Positions 25,903 to 36,116 are shown, counted from the stretch's first letter. The stretch is 64,000 nt of DNA from Rhizobium sp. JAB6 (GCF_003024605.1 NZ_PYJQ01000001.1:467001-531000), one strand, 5' to 3'. Notes: generated by a model from the sequence alone, not told the origin. A program made the numbers and translations.

Positions 25903-27153
25903 GTGAGCGGATTAGAAACGGCCATCAGAAGCGCGTTGGATCGGTCTGATCGCGCCAATCCGGAAATCCGGGCTCGCATCTATCAGTCGGCACGCCAGGC
26001 GCTGGAAGCCGGCCTTCGCAAGCAGGACATTACCGATGTCAATGTCGTAGCCGCCCAGCGCCAGCGTCTGGAAACGACGATCCGTGAGATCGAGGCCGAG
26101 GAGCGCGCCCGTACCGTGCAGGCGATGCCGGTTTCCCCGGAGCTGGATGCCCCGCATGTTTCTCCATCCGCTCCCCGGCCTGAAACAAGGCAAGCTGCCG
26201 CACGGCCGCAGGAGCCTGTCATGAGCGTACGCGGGGAAACGCGCGATCCGCCGATGTCGGCTGGCCCTGCCGTTCCTGTCGAGCCGCTATCGGCCGAACG
26301 GGCGGGGCGGGAAGGCGATTTCGCCGATATGCGCGCCGGTCCCGCCGATCATCTCGGTGCCGACAGCGATGTGCGTCCGACAGCCGATATGCGGCCTGCG
26401 GCGCGATCGATGAACTTCAAGCCGGAGCGCGCGGCCGTGCGCCGCAAGCCGCGCAAGTTCTTCTCTCGCCTGCTCGTCTTCTGCATTCTGCTCGCCTTCC
26501 TCGGCGTCGGTGCCTGGTGGATCAAGACCTCGGGTGTGCTCATGTCGGCCGCCCAGCGGGATACGAGCGTGCCCAATCCGCCGGCACATGTCGATTCGCA
26601 GGATTTCAGCGGCAACAGCAACGATGACGATATGTCGGATCAGGACGACAATAGCGGTCCTGTCAATCCGGGGCTCGCCACCATCGATCCGCAGAACAGC
26701 TTCTCCGCGGAATGGCTCGAGGTCTTGAAGCCCACCGACGCGCCGAAGGTGACGACAGGCCCGCAATCGAAGGCCGAGAACGTATCGGAGAACGAAGGGC
26801 CGGCCGTGAGGCTGACCTCGCTCAGCAGCGGCCCGGAAGGCAGCGGCTCGGTCGAGGTGCCGGTCAATGTGCTGCAGCAAATGGCGGGAAAAGCCTCGAC
26901 CGTCGCGCTGACATTGCAGTCCACCTCGGATGCACCGACGCAGATCACGGTGGAATGCGATTTCGGCTCCCTCGGCCGTTGCGGCCGGCATCGTTTCACG
27001 GTCAGCCGGCAAAAGACGGATTCCCTGTTCCAGGTCAAGTTCGATCGCGCTATGACGCCGACCAATTCAGGGCGCCTGATCATCAACAGCGATGTCGACG
27101 GCAAGGCCCGCGGCGTCAACATCTACGCCATCCGCGTCTTGCCCGGTCAATAA
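25903..27153 (+). CDS. hypothetical single-pass membrane protein
   Basis: 416 residues from a GTG with AAAGGAT upstream. Residues 1-70 form a charged helical segment (IRSALDRSDRANPEIRARI), 70-180 are Pro/Ala-rich and disordered, one membrane helix LLVFCILLAFLGVGAWWI lies near 190-207, and the remainder is a likely periplasmic domain with beta-rich content (VEVPVNVLQQMAGKASTVALTL). Found conserved as a hypothetical in rhizobia as far as I can recall, but no function is known. Convergent with ppk2. Confidence 0.78.
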   Translation: MSGLETAIRSALDRSDRANPEIRARIYQSARQALEAGLRKQDITDVNVVAAQRQRLETTIREIEAEERARTVQAMPVSPELDAPHVSPSAPRPETRQAAARPQEPVMSVRGETRDPPMSAGPAVPVEPLSAERAGREGDFADMRAGPADHLGADSDVRPTADMRPAARSMNFKPERAAVRRKPRKFFSRLLVFCILLAFLGVGAWWIKTSGVLMSAAQRDTSVPNPPAHVDSQDFSGNSNDDDMSDQDDNSGPVNPGLATIDPQNSFSAEWLEVLKPTDAPKVTTGPQSKAENVSENEGPAVRLTSLSSGPEGSGSVEVPVNVLQQMAGKASTVALTLQSTSDAPTQITVECDFGSLGRCGRHRFTVSRQKTDSLFQVKFDRAMTPTNSGRLIINSDVDGKARGVNIYAIRVLPGQ

Positions 27154-27176
27154 GCCCGCGCCACGCGTCGAACTTC

Positions 27177-28058
27177 TTAGGTGAGGATATCCGATCCCAT
27201 GCCGAGGATCTTCTCGTCGATCTTGCCGATCGCTTCCTTGTCCTTGCCGTCATAGTCGAGCGTCAGCAGAATGTGACGGATAAGGTTCAGGCGCGCGCGC
27301 CGCTTGTCATTGGCGCGGATGACCGTCCAGGGTGCGTGATCGGTATGCGTATCCTCCAGCATGCGGTCGCGCTTTTCGCTGTAATCCTTCCACTTCGGCA
27401 GCGCGGCGATGTCCATGGAAGAGAGCTTCCAGACGGCGCGGGGATCGTGGCGCCGGTCGTGGAAACGCTTCAGCTGCATCTCCCGGCCGATATCGAGGTA
27501 GAATTTGAAGAAATAGATGCCGTCCTGGACGATGAGCTTTTCCATCTGCGGTGCCTGCTTTAGGAACTGCTCATATTGCTTCGGGGTGCAGAAGCCCATG
27601 ACCGGCTCGACGCCGGCGCGGTTGTACCAGGAGCGGTCGAACAGCACGAATTCGCCTGCCGTCGGAAACTGGGCGACATAGCGCTGGAAATACCATTGGC
27701 CGTTTTCGCGATCGGTCGGCTTCGTGAGCGCCACCACGCGCGCCAGACGAGGGTTCATATGGGCCGAGGTCGCGGCGATCGAGCCTCCCTTACCGGCGGC
27801 ATCGCGTCCCTCGAAGAGCGCCATTACCCGCTTGCCTGTCGCCTGCAGCCAGAACTGCACCTTGATGAGCTCGATCTGCAGCGCTTTCAGCTCATCGAGA
27901 TACTCGTCTTCCTTCAGCTTCTTCTTGTAGGGATAGCCGCCCGAGGTCAGGGCTTCATCTTCGATCCAGCTCGGAAGCACGGGGTCAACGACATCGAATA
28001 TCCGCTTGATGCCATGGATATCCAGCTCCACCGCCCGGCTTTCTGCTTTCTCTTCCAT
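27177..28058 (-). CDS. ppk2: polyphosphate kinase 2
   Basis: 293-residue PPK2-family enzyme using polyphosphate to phosphorylate nucleoside (di)phosphates. Walker [13 protein letters not shown] near residue 85, the family-specific [17 protein letters not shown] lid/Walker B region near 145, and [14 protein letters not shown] before the C-terminal domain. It sits next to the Pho regulon and is divergent from phoR, which fits a role in phosphate storage use. GAGGAGCCGACAT precedes the ATG. Confidence 0.95.
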   Translation of the reverse strand: MEEKAESRAVELDIHGIKRIFDVVDPVLPSWIEDEALTSGGYPYKKKLKEDEYLDELKALQIELIKVQFWLQATGKRVMALFEGRDAAGKGGSIAATSAHMNPRLARVVALTKPTDRENGQWYFQRYVAQFPTAGEFVLFDRSWYNRAGVEPVMGFCTPKQYEQFLKQAPQMEKLIVQDGIYFFKFYLDIGREMQLKRFHDRRHDPRAVWKLSSMDIAALPKWKDYSEKRDRMLEDTHTDHAPWTVIRANDKRRARLNLIRHILLTLDYDGKDKEAIGKIDEKILGMGSDILT

Positions 28059-28296
28059 ATGTCGGCTCCTCGGCTATTTACGCGGCGTTAACCCTGCCGC
28101 CGGCGGCGGCAAAAAAAGCTCGGCCACGAAACTGAAACTTTTATCCAATAGTTTCAAGCCCTTTACCGTCGCCGTCTTTTGCCGGCTACATTTATTTTTT
28201 CCAGTTGATGGCTTCTGTGGATAGAGCCGAATACTTCTGTCATGAATCGCAGATAAGACGCGGAATCCAGCGTTTCACGATGGCGGGCGAAGGACG

Positions 28297-29559
28297 GTGC
28301 AGTTGGAAGACGAATGGTCATTTGTCAGGAGGTTGGCAGTTCGGCTGCGGCAGGAGAGTGCCATCCTGGTTTTGGCGACGCTGATTGCCGCGCTCGCCCT
28401 CGTCGAAGGCATCAACACCGGCGCTGTATTCTGGATCTGGGCCATCGTCATGATCGTCACGCTGCTTCGTCCGCCGCTGGTCGAGCGGGTGGAGGTGCCG
28501 TCGCAGGCCGAACCTGCGCCCGTCGACCCACAAAACCTGTTGCGCACCGCCTTTGCGGGGCTGGCCGCACTCGACATCCCCGTGCTGATCATCGACCGCG
28601 AAGCGTCGGTGCTGATGCAGAACATGGCCGTCGAAAAAGCCTTCGGTGCCTTTCCGATCGGCGCACATATTTCCTCGAAGCTGCGTTCGCCGGGTCTGCT
28701 CGACATGGTGCGCGAGACCATCGCGACCAATACGCCGAACCAGATCGAACATTCCGAGCGCCTGCCGTCGGAACGGGTCTACATCGTGCGCATTGCCCCG
28801 ATCGAGCTGCCCGAGATCCACAGGCTGGAAGATGCGCTCTTCCTGCTCTCCTTCCGCGATATATCGGAGCTGCGCCACATCGATCGCATGCGCTCCGATT
28901 TCGTCGCCAATGCCAGCCACGAATTGCGCACCCCTCTGGCATCGCTGCGCGGCTTCATCGAGACGATCCAGGGGCCCGCCAAGGCCGACCCGAAGGCGCA
29001 GCAGCGTTTCCTTGGCATTATGCTCGATCAGACGACGCGCATGAGCAGGCTGGTCGACGATCTCCTCTCGCTCTCGCGTCTGGAGCTGAAGTCCCATATC
29101 GCGCCGGATCAGAAGGTGGATCTCGTACCCTTGCTCGGCCATGTGCGCGATTCCCTCCTCCCGCTGGCCGGCGACCTCGACGTGACCATCAATCTGCATT
29201 TGCCGGCGGGCAAGGTGGAGGTGTTGGGTGATCGCGATGAGCTGGTGCAGGTCTTCGAGAACCTGATCGAGAACGCCTGCAAATACGGCCAGGAGGGCAA
29301 GTCGGTCGAGGTGTCGCTACTGAACAGTGCGGGCGAGGCCGTCGAGGTCGTCGTCTCGGACAAGGGGCCGGGGATACCCGCAGAACATGTGCCGCGCCTG
29401 ACCGAGCGCTTCTATCGCGTTAACGTTGAGGACAGCCGGTCCAAGAAGGGAACCGGTCTCGGACTTGCCATCGTCAAGCATATTCTGACCCGCCACCGGG
29501 CCAGACTGATCGTTAAGTCGGAAGTCGGAAAGGGAACCGACTTTACGGTCCGCTTCTGA
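28297..29559 (+). CDS. phoR: phosphate-regulon sensor histidine kinase
   Basis: 420-residue inner-membrane kinase that phosphorylates PhoB under phosphate limitation. Two N-terminal hydrophobic helices (ILVLATLIAALALVEGI and FWIWAIVMIVTLL), a PAS-like region ~85-190, HisKA box with catalytic His in ASHELRTPLASL, and HATPase N, G1 and G2 boxes (NLIENACKYG, DKGPGIP, GTGLGLAIVKHI). GTG at 28297 is used; a TTG at 28303 is also possible. A CTGTCAT half-site lies at 28237-28243. Confidence 0.93.
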   Translation: MQLEDEWSFVRRLAVRLRQESAILVLATLIAALALVEGINTGAVFWIWAIVMIVTLLRPPLVERVEVPSQAEPAPVDPQNLLRTAFAGLAALDIPVLIIDREASVLMQNMAVEKAFGAFPIGAHISSKLRSPGLLDMVRETIATNTPNQIEHSERLPSERVYIVRIAPIELPEIHRLEDALFLLSFRDISELRHIDRMRSDFVANASHELRTPLASLRGFIETIQGPAKADPKAQQRFLGIMLDQTTRMSRLVDDLLSLSRLELKSHIAPDQKVDLVPLLGHVRDSLLPLAGDLDVTINLHLPAGKVEVLGDRDELVQVFENLIENACKYGQEGKSVEVSLLNSAGEAVEVVVSDKGPGIPAEHVPRLTERFYRVNVEDSRSKKGTGLGLAIVKHILTRHRARLIVKSEVGKGTDFTVRF

Positions 29560-29619
29560 CAACCTCCGTACATCCTTCATTTGGGCGGCGATTTATCTGA
29601 ATCATATCAGGTACATAGT

Positions 29620-29648
29620 CTGTCATAATTGTTTCACTCGCCTGACAT
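29620..29648 (+). promoter_or_regulatory. Pho box upstream of pstS
   Basis: CTGTCAT, GTTTCAC and CTGACAT spaced by 4 nt each, giving three 7-bp repeats with 11-bp period, the standard PhoB binding pattern. Located about 100 bp before the pstS start, so PhoB is expected to activate pstSCAB-phoU-phoB. Confidence 0.88.
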
Positions 29649-29744
29649 AAAAGGGCGGTGTTTTCGCCAGTAAGAATGGACTGCTGAAAAAGTGGATGTG
29701 GCCTCCACCTCGGCGCTCTTCAAAGCTCATCAGGGGGATTCATT

Positions 29745-30779
29745 GTGAATGCTTTGAAAATGTCCATTCTTGCACTGGTTGCATCGGTTGCCCTTGCCGG
29801 CACTGCAACTGCCCGCGACCAAATTCAGATCGCCGGGTCATCGACCGTATTTCCATATGCCAAGATCGTTGCCGAAACCTTCGGCGAGACCTTCACCAAT
29901 TTCAGGACCCCCGTGGTGGAGTCCGGCGGCTCCGGAGCCGGTCTGAAGGAATTCTGCAAGGGCGTCGGAACGGATTCCATCGACATCGCCAATTCATCGC
30001 GCCCGATCAAGGATAATGAAATCGAAGCCTGCAAGGCCGCCGGCGTCAGCGATATCCAGCAGATCAAGATCGGCTATGACGGCATCGTCTTCGCCTTCGA
30101 AAAGAGCAATCCCGACATCAAGTTCGAACCGGTCGATCTCTATAAGGCGCTTGCCGCCGAAGTGGTCGTCGATGGCAAGCTCGTCGCCAACCCTTACAAG
30201 AAATGGTCGGAGATCAAACCGTCGCTGCCGGATTTTGAAATCGCCGCCTATATCCCGGGGGAGAAGCATGGCACGCGCGAAGTCTTCGAGGAAAAGGTGC
30301 TCACCGCCGGCTGCAAAGCTTCCGGCGCAGCGGATGTGATCAAGGCAGCAGTCTCCGATGCCGCTCAGCAGGCAAAGAAATGCATTGCCGTGCGCAAGGA
30401 TGGCGCCGCTGTCGATATCGACGGCGACTATCCCGAGACTTTGGCTCGCATCAACGCCAACAGGCATGGCATCGGCGTTTTCGGCCTTTATTTCTTCCAG
30501 AACAACGCCGACAAGCTGAAGGTTGCGACCGTCAGCGGCATCGTGCCCTCGGGCCAGACGATTGCGGATGGCACTTATCCGGTATCGCGGCCGCTGTTCT
30601 TCTACGTCAAAAAGGCCCATCTGGGTGTCATCCCGGGGCTCAAGGAATATGTCGATTTCTTCACAAGCGATCAGATGATCGGACCGGATGGCCCGCTGGC
30701 GGAATATGGCCTCGTGCCGGCGCCGGATGCTGAACGCGACCAGATCCGCAAGGATTTCGCGGGCGGGAAGATCATGTGA
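29745..30779 (+). CDS. pstS: phosphate ABC transporter substrate-binding protein
   Basis: 344-residue periplasmic phosphate-binding protein. GTG start with GGGGGA 8 nt upstream, signal peptide MNALKMSILALVASVALAGTATA, then the phosphate-loop motifs IAGSSTVFPYAKIVAE and ESGGSGAGLKEFC, and later GTREVFEEKVL. First gene after the Pho box; pstC follows 60 nt later. Confidence 0.96.
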   Translation: MNALKMSILALVASVALAGTATARDQIQIAGSSTVFPYAKIVAETFGETFTNFRTPVVESGGSGAGLKEFCKGVGTDSIDIANSSRPIKDNEIEACKAAGVSDIQQIKIGYDGIVFAFEKSNPDIKFEPVDLYKALAAEVVVDGKLVANPYKKWSEIKPSLPDFEIAAYIPGEKHGTREVFEEKVLTAGCKASGAADVIKAAVSDAAQQAKKCIAVRKDGAAVDIDGDYPETLARINANRHGIGVFGLYFFQNNADKLKVATVSGIVPSGQTIADGTYPVSRPLFFYVKKAHLGVIPGLKEYVDFFTSDQMIGPDGPLAEYGLVPAPDAERDQIRKDFAGGKIM

Positions 30780-30841
30780 GTGCTGAAGGATCGAGCCACG
30801 GCGCGGTTTTCCGCTGCGCCGGCGTTCGCCGGGGAATGGGA

Positions 30842-32323
30842 ATGAGTGTATCGCTGCTGCTGCTCTGCTTGTCGGTCTTCGGCGCCTCCGCTTTCGTGCT
30901 GGGGCGGGTGAAGGCGGCTGCGCTGTCGGGCGGCAGGCCGTCGTCCATGCATTCCCGGCTCGGCTATCACGGCGCCTATGCCGCCATCTGGGCGGTGCTC
31001 CCACCCTTAGCGCTCGTCTGCGCATGGCTGATCGTCAGCCCCATCGTGATCGACCGCCTGGTGACCAAAAGCTTTCCCGAGGAGGTTCGGTCTTTGCCTC
31101 CGGCCGAACTCAATCTCAACTACGGCATGGTGCGCAGCATTGCCCGCGGCATGCGCATGCTCGATAGCCGGGAGCTCGCCGATGTCGATGGCGGCAAGGT
31201 CGATCTGCAATTGCTCCTAGCGCAGAAGGGCGTTCCCCTCGCCGTTCGCCCCACGGGCTACATGATCGATGCCGCCAACAAATATAACGGCATGCGCGAA
31301 CTGAGCCGCATGGTCATGTCGGCAGCGGCGATCGTCCTGTCGCTGCTTTGCGCAGCCCATGGCCTGCGCGCCATCGCGCCGCGTTTTCGCGCCCGCAACG
31401 GCGTCGAGCAGGTCATTCTGGGAGCCCTGATCGTCGCCTCCTCCATTGCGGTGCTGACGACGGTGGGCATTGTCGTTTCCATGCTTTCGGAAGCGGTACG
31501 CTTCTTCAGCATGGTGCCGGCCGGCGAATTTTTCTTCGGCACCGTCTGGGACCCGCGCTTCACCGGCGCCGGCCTGCAGACCTCAGGCACCTTCGGCCTG
31601 ATTCCGCTGCTGGCGGGCACCATCTATATCGGCTTCGTCGCCATGCTCTTTGCCGTGCCCATCGGCCTGTTCGCGGCGATCTACATGGCCGAATATGCCT
31701 CGGCCCGCGTCCGCTCGGTGGCCAAACCGATGCTGGAGGTTCTGGCCGGCATTCCGACGATCGTCTACGGCTTCTTCGCCCTCATCACGGTCGGCCCTTT
31801 CCTGCGCGACATCTCAGCCGAGATCGATGGCTTGATGACCGGAAACTACAGAAGCTTCATCGAAGCGCAGAGTGTTTTGACAGCCGGCTTCGTCATGGGC
31901 GTGATGCTCATCCCTTACGTTTCCTCGTTATCGGACGATATCATCATGGCCGTGCCACGCTCGTTGCGCGACGGCTCGCTCGGCCTTGGCGCCACGCGGT
32001 CGGAAACGGTCAAGCGTGTGCTCCTGCCTGCGGCCCTTCCCGGCATCGTCGGCGCATTGCTGATGACTGCGTCGCGCGCGATCGGCGAAACCATGATCGT
32101 GGTGCTGGCAGCAGGCGTCGCCGCGCGCATGCAGCTCGATCCGTTCGAGCCGATGACGACTGTCACCGTGAAGATCGTCAACCAGCTGACCGGCGATCTG
32201 GAATTCACCTCGCCGCAGACGCTCGTCGCCTTCGCACTCGGCATCACGTTGTTCTGCCTGACGCTGTGTCTCAACGTCTATGCGCTATACATCGTCCGCC
32301 GATACAGGGAGCAATACGAATGA
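30842..32323 (+). CDS. pstC: phosphate ABC transporter permease PstC
   Basis: 493-residue inner-membrane permease. The N-terminal helix SVSLLLLCLSVFGASAFVLG is followed by a longer N-terminal region than in E. coli, then the permease core with EAA loop SLGLGATRSETVKRVLLPAALPGI. ATG at 30842 is chosen; the frame is open back to 30776, overlapping the pstS stop, and the Met at 30836 is another candidate. Its stop overlaps the pstA start (ATGA). Confidence 0.92.
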   Translation: MSVSLLLLCLSVFGASAFVLGRVKAAALSGGRPSSMHSRLGYHGAYAAIWAVLPPLALVCAWLIVSPIVIDRLVTKSFPEEVRSLPPAELNLNYGMVRSIARGMRMLDSRELADVDGGKVDLQLLLAQKGVPLAVRPTGYMIDAANKYNGMRELSRMVMSAAAIVLSLLCAAHGLRAIAPRFRARNGVEQVILGALIVASSIAVLTTVGIVVSMLSEAVRFFSMVPAGEFFFGTVWDPRFTGAGLQTSGTFGLIPLLAGTIYIGFVAMLFAVPIGLFAAIYMAEYASARVRSVAKPMLEVLAGIPTIVYGFFALITVGPFLRDISAEIDGLMTGNYRSFIEAQSVLTAGFVMGVMLIPYVSSLSDDIIMAVPRSLRDGSLGLGATRSETVKRVLLPAALPGIVGALLMTASRAIGETMIVVLAAGVAARMQLDPFEPMTTVTVKIVNQLTGDLEFTSPQTLVAFALGITLFCLTLCLNVYALYIVRRYREQYE

Positions 32324-33654
32324 GCGATGTCGTATCCTCTTCCCAACTCAACATGCCGCGCGGCCTGACGCCGGGTGTGTCCGTGCGCCGCGATATCGGT
32401 ATCAAAAGGCGCTACGCCGCCGAACGCCGCTTTCGCGCCTATGGGATCACGGCCGTCATTTTCGGCCTTATCTTCCTCGTCATTCTGATCTCCACAGTGT
32501 TCCGCACGGGCTATACCGCCTTCGTCCAGACCTCGATCACCCTGCCGATCGAATTCACCGAGAAGGTGATCGACCCGGGGGCAAAGCGGACGTCCGATCC
32601 GAAAGTTCTGATCTCAGCAAACTATCCGGTTCTTGTGCGCGACGCGCTGGTGAAGGCGCTTGGTACCGATCCGGCCAACCGCGCGCTTGTACGCGAGGCG
32701 ACGGCCATGGTGTCGGACAGCGCCAGGATCGCGCTGCGTGACAGGGTGGTCGCCAATCCTTCGATCATCGGAACGACACGGAACGTCACCTTCCTGGCCA
32801 GCGCCAATATCGATTCCGCCAACAAGGGCCAGATCGATCTGACGGTCGATGAGAAGGATCGCAAGATATCCGACCGCCAGGTCGCCTGGATGAAGCAGCT
32901 CAGCGGAAGCGGCGCGCTTTACAAGGCCTTCAACAGCGGTCTCTTCCTGTCGGGCAATTCGAGCCGGCCGGAAGCCGCCGGTCTCGGCGTAGCGCTGATC
33001 GGCTCGTTCTACCTGATGCTGACCGTTCTCGTGCTGGCCTTGCCGGTGGGCGTGGCCGCCTCGATCTATCTGGAGGAGTTCGCGCCGAAGAACCGGCTGA
33101 CGGATCTGATCGAGGTGAATATCAACAATCTCGCCGCCGTCCCTTCGATCGTCTACGGCCTGCTGGGCCTGTCGGTCTTCATCAATATGATGGGCCTGCC
33201 GCGCTCGGCCTCTCTGGTCGGCGGTCTCGTGCTCAGCCTGATGACGCTGCCGATGATCATCATTGCCACGCGCTCGGCATTGCGTGCCGTGCCGCCTTCG
33301 ATCCGCAGTGCGGCACTCGGGCTCGGGGCTTCGCGCATGCAGGTGGTCTTCCACCATGTCCTGCCGCTCGCCATGCCTGGTATTCTGACGGGCACGATCC
33401 TCGGGCTTGCCCATGCGCTCGGCGAGACCGCCCCGCTGCTTCTGATCGGCATGGTCGCCTTCGTCGCCAGCTATCCGGCATCGCCGCTCGATCCTTCGAC
33501 GGCGCTGCCCGTGCAGATCTACATGTGGGCGAGCGAAGCCGAGCGTGCCTTCGTCGAAAGGACGTCCGGCGCCATCATCGTCCTGCTCTTCTTCCTCGTC
33601 GCGATGAACATCGGCGCCATCCTGCTGCGCCGCCGCTTCGAGCGGCGCTGGTAA
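32320..33654 (+). CDS. pstA: phosphate ABC transporter permease PstA
   Basis: 444-residue permease, longer than enterobacterial PstA. The N-terminal ~250 residues include one membrane helix and a soluble insertion like the DUF3333 domain of rhizobial PstA; the C-terminal permease domain has the EAA loop SAALGLGASRMQVVFHHVLPLAMP. Starts at the ATG at 32320 overlapping the pstC stop; the open frame upstream belongs to the pstC region. Confidence 0.94.
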   Translation: MSDVVSSSQLNMPRGLTPGVSVRRDIGIKRRYAAERRFRAYGITAVIFGLIFLVILISTVFRTGYTAFVQTSITLPIEFTEKVIDPGAKRTSDPKVLISANYPVLVRDALVKALGTDPANRALVREATAMVSDSARIALRDRVVANPSIIGTTRNVTFLASANIDSANKGQIDLTVDEKDRKISDRQVAWMKQLSGSGALYKAFNSGLFLSGNSSRPEAAGLGVALIGSFYLMLTVLVLALPVGVAASIYLEEFAPKNRLTDLIEVNINNLAAVPSIVYGLLGLSVFINMMGLPRSASLVGGLVLSLMTLPMIIIATRSALRAVPPSIRSAALGLGASRMQVVFHHVLPLAMPGILTGTILGLAHALGETAPLLLIGMVAFVASYPASPLDPSTALPVQIYMWASEAERAFVERTSGAIIVLLFFLVAMNIGAILLRRRFERRW

Positions 33655-33669
33655 GGGAGGGCACACGAA

Positions 33670-34485
33670 ATGAACATGATGACGGAAACCGCAAGCGAAA
33701 AAGCATTGTCCAGGAGGATGATGGCGATCCCCTACAAGATGATCGGCCAGGACGTTTCCGTCTTCTACGGCGACAAGCGCGCGCTCTTCGATGTCAATCT
33801 GAAGATCCGCGCCAATACGGTCACGGCCCTGATCGGCCCTTCCGGCTGCGGCAAGTCCACCTTCCTGCGCTGCCTCAACCGTATGAACGACACGATCGAC
33901 ACCTGCCGCGTCACCGGCAAGATCACGCTCGACGATCAGGATGTCTACGACGACAGCATCGATGTCGTGGAATTGCGCGCCCGCGTCGGCATGGTCTTCC
34001 AGAAACCCAACCCGTTTCCGAAGTCGATCTATGAGAACGTCGCCTACGGTCCGCGCATCCATGGTCTGCACCGTTCGAAGGCCGATCTCGAGCATATCGT
34101 CGAAACCAGCCTGCAGAAGGCGGGTCTCTGGGGCGAGGTGAAGGATCGGCTCCACGACGCCGGCACGAGCCTGTCGGGCGGTCAGCAGCAGCGCCTCTGC
34201 ATCGCCCGCGCCGTTGCGGTCAGTCCGGAGGTCATTCTGATGGACGAGCCGTGCTCTGCGCTCGACCCGATCGCAACCGCCAAGGTGGAGGATCTCATCC
34301 ACGAGCTGCGGGAGAATTTCACCATCGTCATCGTGACGCATTCCATGCAGCAGGCAGCTCGCGTCTCGCAGCGTACCGCCATGTTCCATCTCGGCCACCT
34401 AGTCGAGGAGAACGACACCGATAAGATGTTCACCAATCCCGACGATTTCCGCACGCAGGATTACATCATGGGCCGTTTTGGTTGA
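33670..34485 (+). CDS. pstB: phosphate ABC transporter ATP-binding protein
   Basis: 271-residue ATPase. Walker [10 protein letters not shown], the PstB-specific [23 protein letters not shown] run (quoted in part), signature [14 protein letters not shown], Walker [14 protein letters not shown], and H-loop VTHSMQQA. Follows pstA by 15 nt with GGGAGG upstream of the ATG at 33670. Confidence 0.97.
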   Translation: MNMMTETASEKALSRRMMAIPYKMIGQDVSVFYGDKRALFDVNLKIRANTVTALIGPSGCGKSTFLRCLNRMNDTIDTCRVTGKITLDDQDVYDDSIDVVELRARVGMVFQKPNPFPKSIYENVAYGPRIHGLHRSKADLEHIVETSLQKAGLWGEVKDRLHDAGTSLSGGQQQRLCIARAVAVSPEVILMDEPCSALDPIATAKVEDLIHELRENFTIVIVTHSMQQAARVSQRTAMFHLGHLVEENDTDKMFTNPDDFRTQDYIMGRFG

Positions 34486-34536
34486 TGATGGCAGGCGCGC
34501 GGCTCCTTTCACACAGTTCACCTTGAGGATAGAAAA

Positions 34537-35250
34537 ATGGTCTCCACTCACATTCTCTCAGCCTATGACGAAGACCTGAAGTTCCTGACGCGCCGCATTG
34601 CCGAAATGGGCGGCCTGGCCGAGCAGATGGTCAGCGACAGCGTACGCGCGCTGGTCAACAGCGACGCGGCCCTGGCCCAGAAGGTCATCTCCGACGACGT
34701 CGTTCTGGACCACGCCGAGCGTGAAGTCGGCGACAAGGCGATCGTCACCATCGCTCGCCGTCAGCCGATGGCGGCGGACCTGCGCGAAATCATGGGCTCG
34801 ATCCGCATCGCCTCCGACCTGGAGCGCGTCGGCGATCTCGGAAAGAACACCGCAAAGCGCGTCATCGCCGTGCAGGGCACCGGCGTCCCCCGCCGCCTTG
34901 CCCGCGGCATCGAGCATCTCTCCGAACTGGCGCTGAGCCAGCTCAAGGAAGTTCTCGATGTTTACGCGACCCGCTCGCCCGACAAGGCCGTGTCGATCCG
35001 CGAACGCGACGAGGAGATCGACGCCATGTACACTTCGCTCTTCCGCGAGATGCTGACCTACATGATGGAAGATCCGCGCAACATCACCACCTGCACGCAT
35101 CTTCTCTTCTGCGCCAAGAACATCGAGCGCATCGGCGACCATGCCACCAATATTGCCGAGACGATCTATTACATGGCGACAGGTGCTCAGCCGGAAGGCG
35201 AGCGCCCGAAGGACGATACCGCCAACACCGTCGGCGCAGTGACGGAATAA
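34537..35250 (+). CDS. phoU: phosphate transport regulator
   Basis: 237-residue PhoU with two three-helix-bundle repeats, each carrying the ExxxD metal-binding region (DDVVLDHAEREV, then RDEEIDAMYTSLFREM). It links Pst transport state to PhoR and dampens PhoB activation when phosphate is ample. Located between pstB and phoB. Preceded by TTGAGGATAG. Confidence 0.96.
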   Translation: MVSTHILSAYDEDLKFLTRRIAEMGGLAEQMVSDSVRALVNSDAALAQKVISDDVVLDHAEREVGDKAIVTIARRQPMAADLREIMGSIRIASDLERVGDLGKNTAKRVIAVQGTGVPRRLARGIEHLSELALSQLKEVLDVYATRSPDKAVSIRERDEEIDAMYTSLFREMLTYMMEDPRNITTCTHLLFCAKNIERIGDHATNIAETIYYMATGAQPEGERPKDDTANTVGAVTE

Positions 35251-35281
35251 TCTGGAAGCGAAGAAAGGAGACCATAGGCGC

Positions 35282-35965
35282 ATGGTTCCGAGAGTTGCTG
35301 TTGTAGAAGACGAGGAAGCGCTTAGCGTTCTGCTGCGCTACAATCTTGAGGCCGAAGGCTTCGAGGTCGACACGATCCTCAGAGGCGATGAGGCCGAGCT
35401 GCGTCTCCAGGAGCGCATCCCCGATCTCCTGATCCTCGACTGGATGCTCCCCGGCGTGTCCGGTATCGAGCTCTGCCGCCGGCTACGCATGCGGCCGGAG
35501 ACGGAGCGCCTGCCGATCATCATGCTGACGGCCCGCGGCGAGGAAAGCGAGCGCGTGCGTGGGCTTTCGACCGGCGCGGACGATTATGTCGTCAAGCCGT
35601 TCTCGACGCCGGAGCTGATGGCTCGCGTCAAGGCGATGCTGCGGCGCGCCCGCCCGGAAGTTCTCTCCACGGTGCTGCGTTGCGGCGATATCGAGCTGGA
35701 TCGCGAGACGCACCGCGTCCATCGCAAAAGCCGCGAAGTGCGGTTGGGGCCGACGGAATTCCGCCTGCTGGAATTCTTGATGTCCTCGCCGGGCCGCGTC
35801 TTCTCGCGTTCGCAGCTGCTCGACGGCGTTTGGGGTCACGATATCTATGTCGACGAACGTACGGTCGACGTCCATGTCGGCCGCCTGCGCAAGGCGCTCA
35901 ATTTCTCCAATATGCAGGATGTCATCCGTACCGTTCGCGGCGCGGGCTACTCCATGGAAGCCTGA
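35282..35965 (+). CDS. phoB: phosphate-regulon response regulator
   Basis: 227-residue OmpR-family regulator. Receiver domain with acidic pocket VVEDEEALS, phospho-Asp in LILDWMLPGVSG, and Lys in DYVVKPFSTPEL; C-terminal winged helix with RSQLLDGVWGHDIYVDERTVD. Its own promoter site is the Pho box at 29620. GAAAGGAGACC precedes the ATG. A half RIME and a terminator follow. Confidence 0.97.
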   Translation: MVPRVAVVEDEEALSVLLRYNLEAEGFEVDTILRGDEAELRLQERIPDLLILDWMLPGVSGIELCRRLRMRPETERLPIIMLTARGEESERVRGLSTGADDYVVKPFSTPELMARVKAMLRRARPEVLSTVLRCGDIELDRETHRVHRKSREVRLGPTEFRLLEFLMSSPGRVFSRSQLLDGVWGHDIYVDERTVDVHVGRLRKALNFSNMQDVIRTVRGAGYSMEA

Positions 35966-35993
35966 GCGGCAAGGCCGCTCGGGTATCACTAGA

Positions 35994-36060
35994 GCCGGAT
36001 GATTTTAGGTCTCTTCGACCTAAAATCTGAATCCGCTTTGGACTCAAAGAAGTATAGCGG
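35994..36060. repeat. RIME-like repeat, half element
   Basis: Contains only the first palindrome (ATTTTAGGTCTcttcgACCTAAAAT) of the two seen at 8001-8108 and 39391-39500, flanked by CCGGAT/ATCCGC. It lies between phoB and the terminator shared with gcrA. Confidence 0.8.
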
Positions 36061-36067
36061 CGGAAAT

Positions 36068-36099
36068 AGAGAAACGGGCCTCGAGGGGCCCGTTTCTCT
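36068..36099. terminator. bidirectional terminator between phoB and gcrA
   Basis: AGAGAAACGGGCC and GGCCCGTTTCTCT form a perfect 13-bp stem with a 6-nt loop, located between the convergent phoB and gcrA genes. Confidence 0.9.
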
Positions 36100-36116
36100 T
36101 TGTCTTGCTGGAATTT

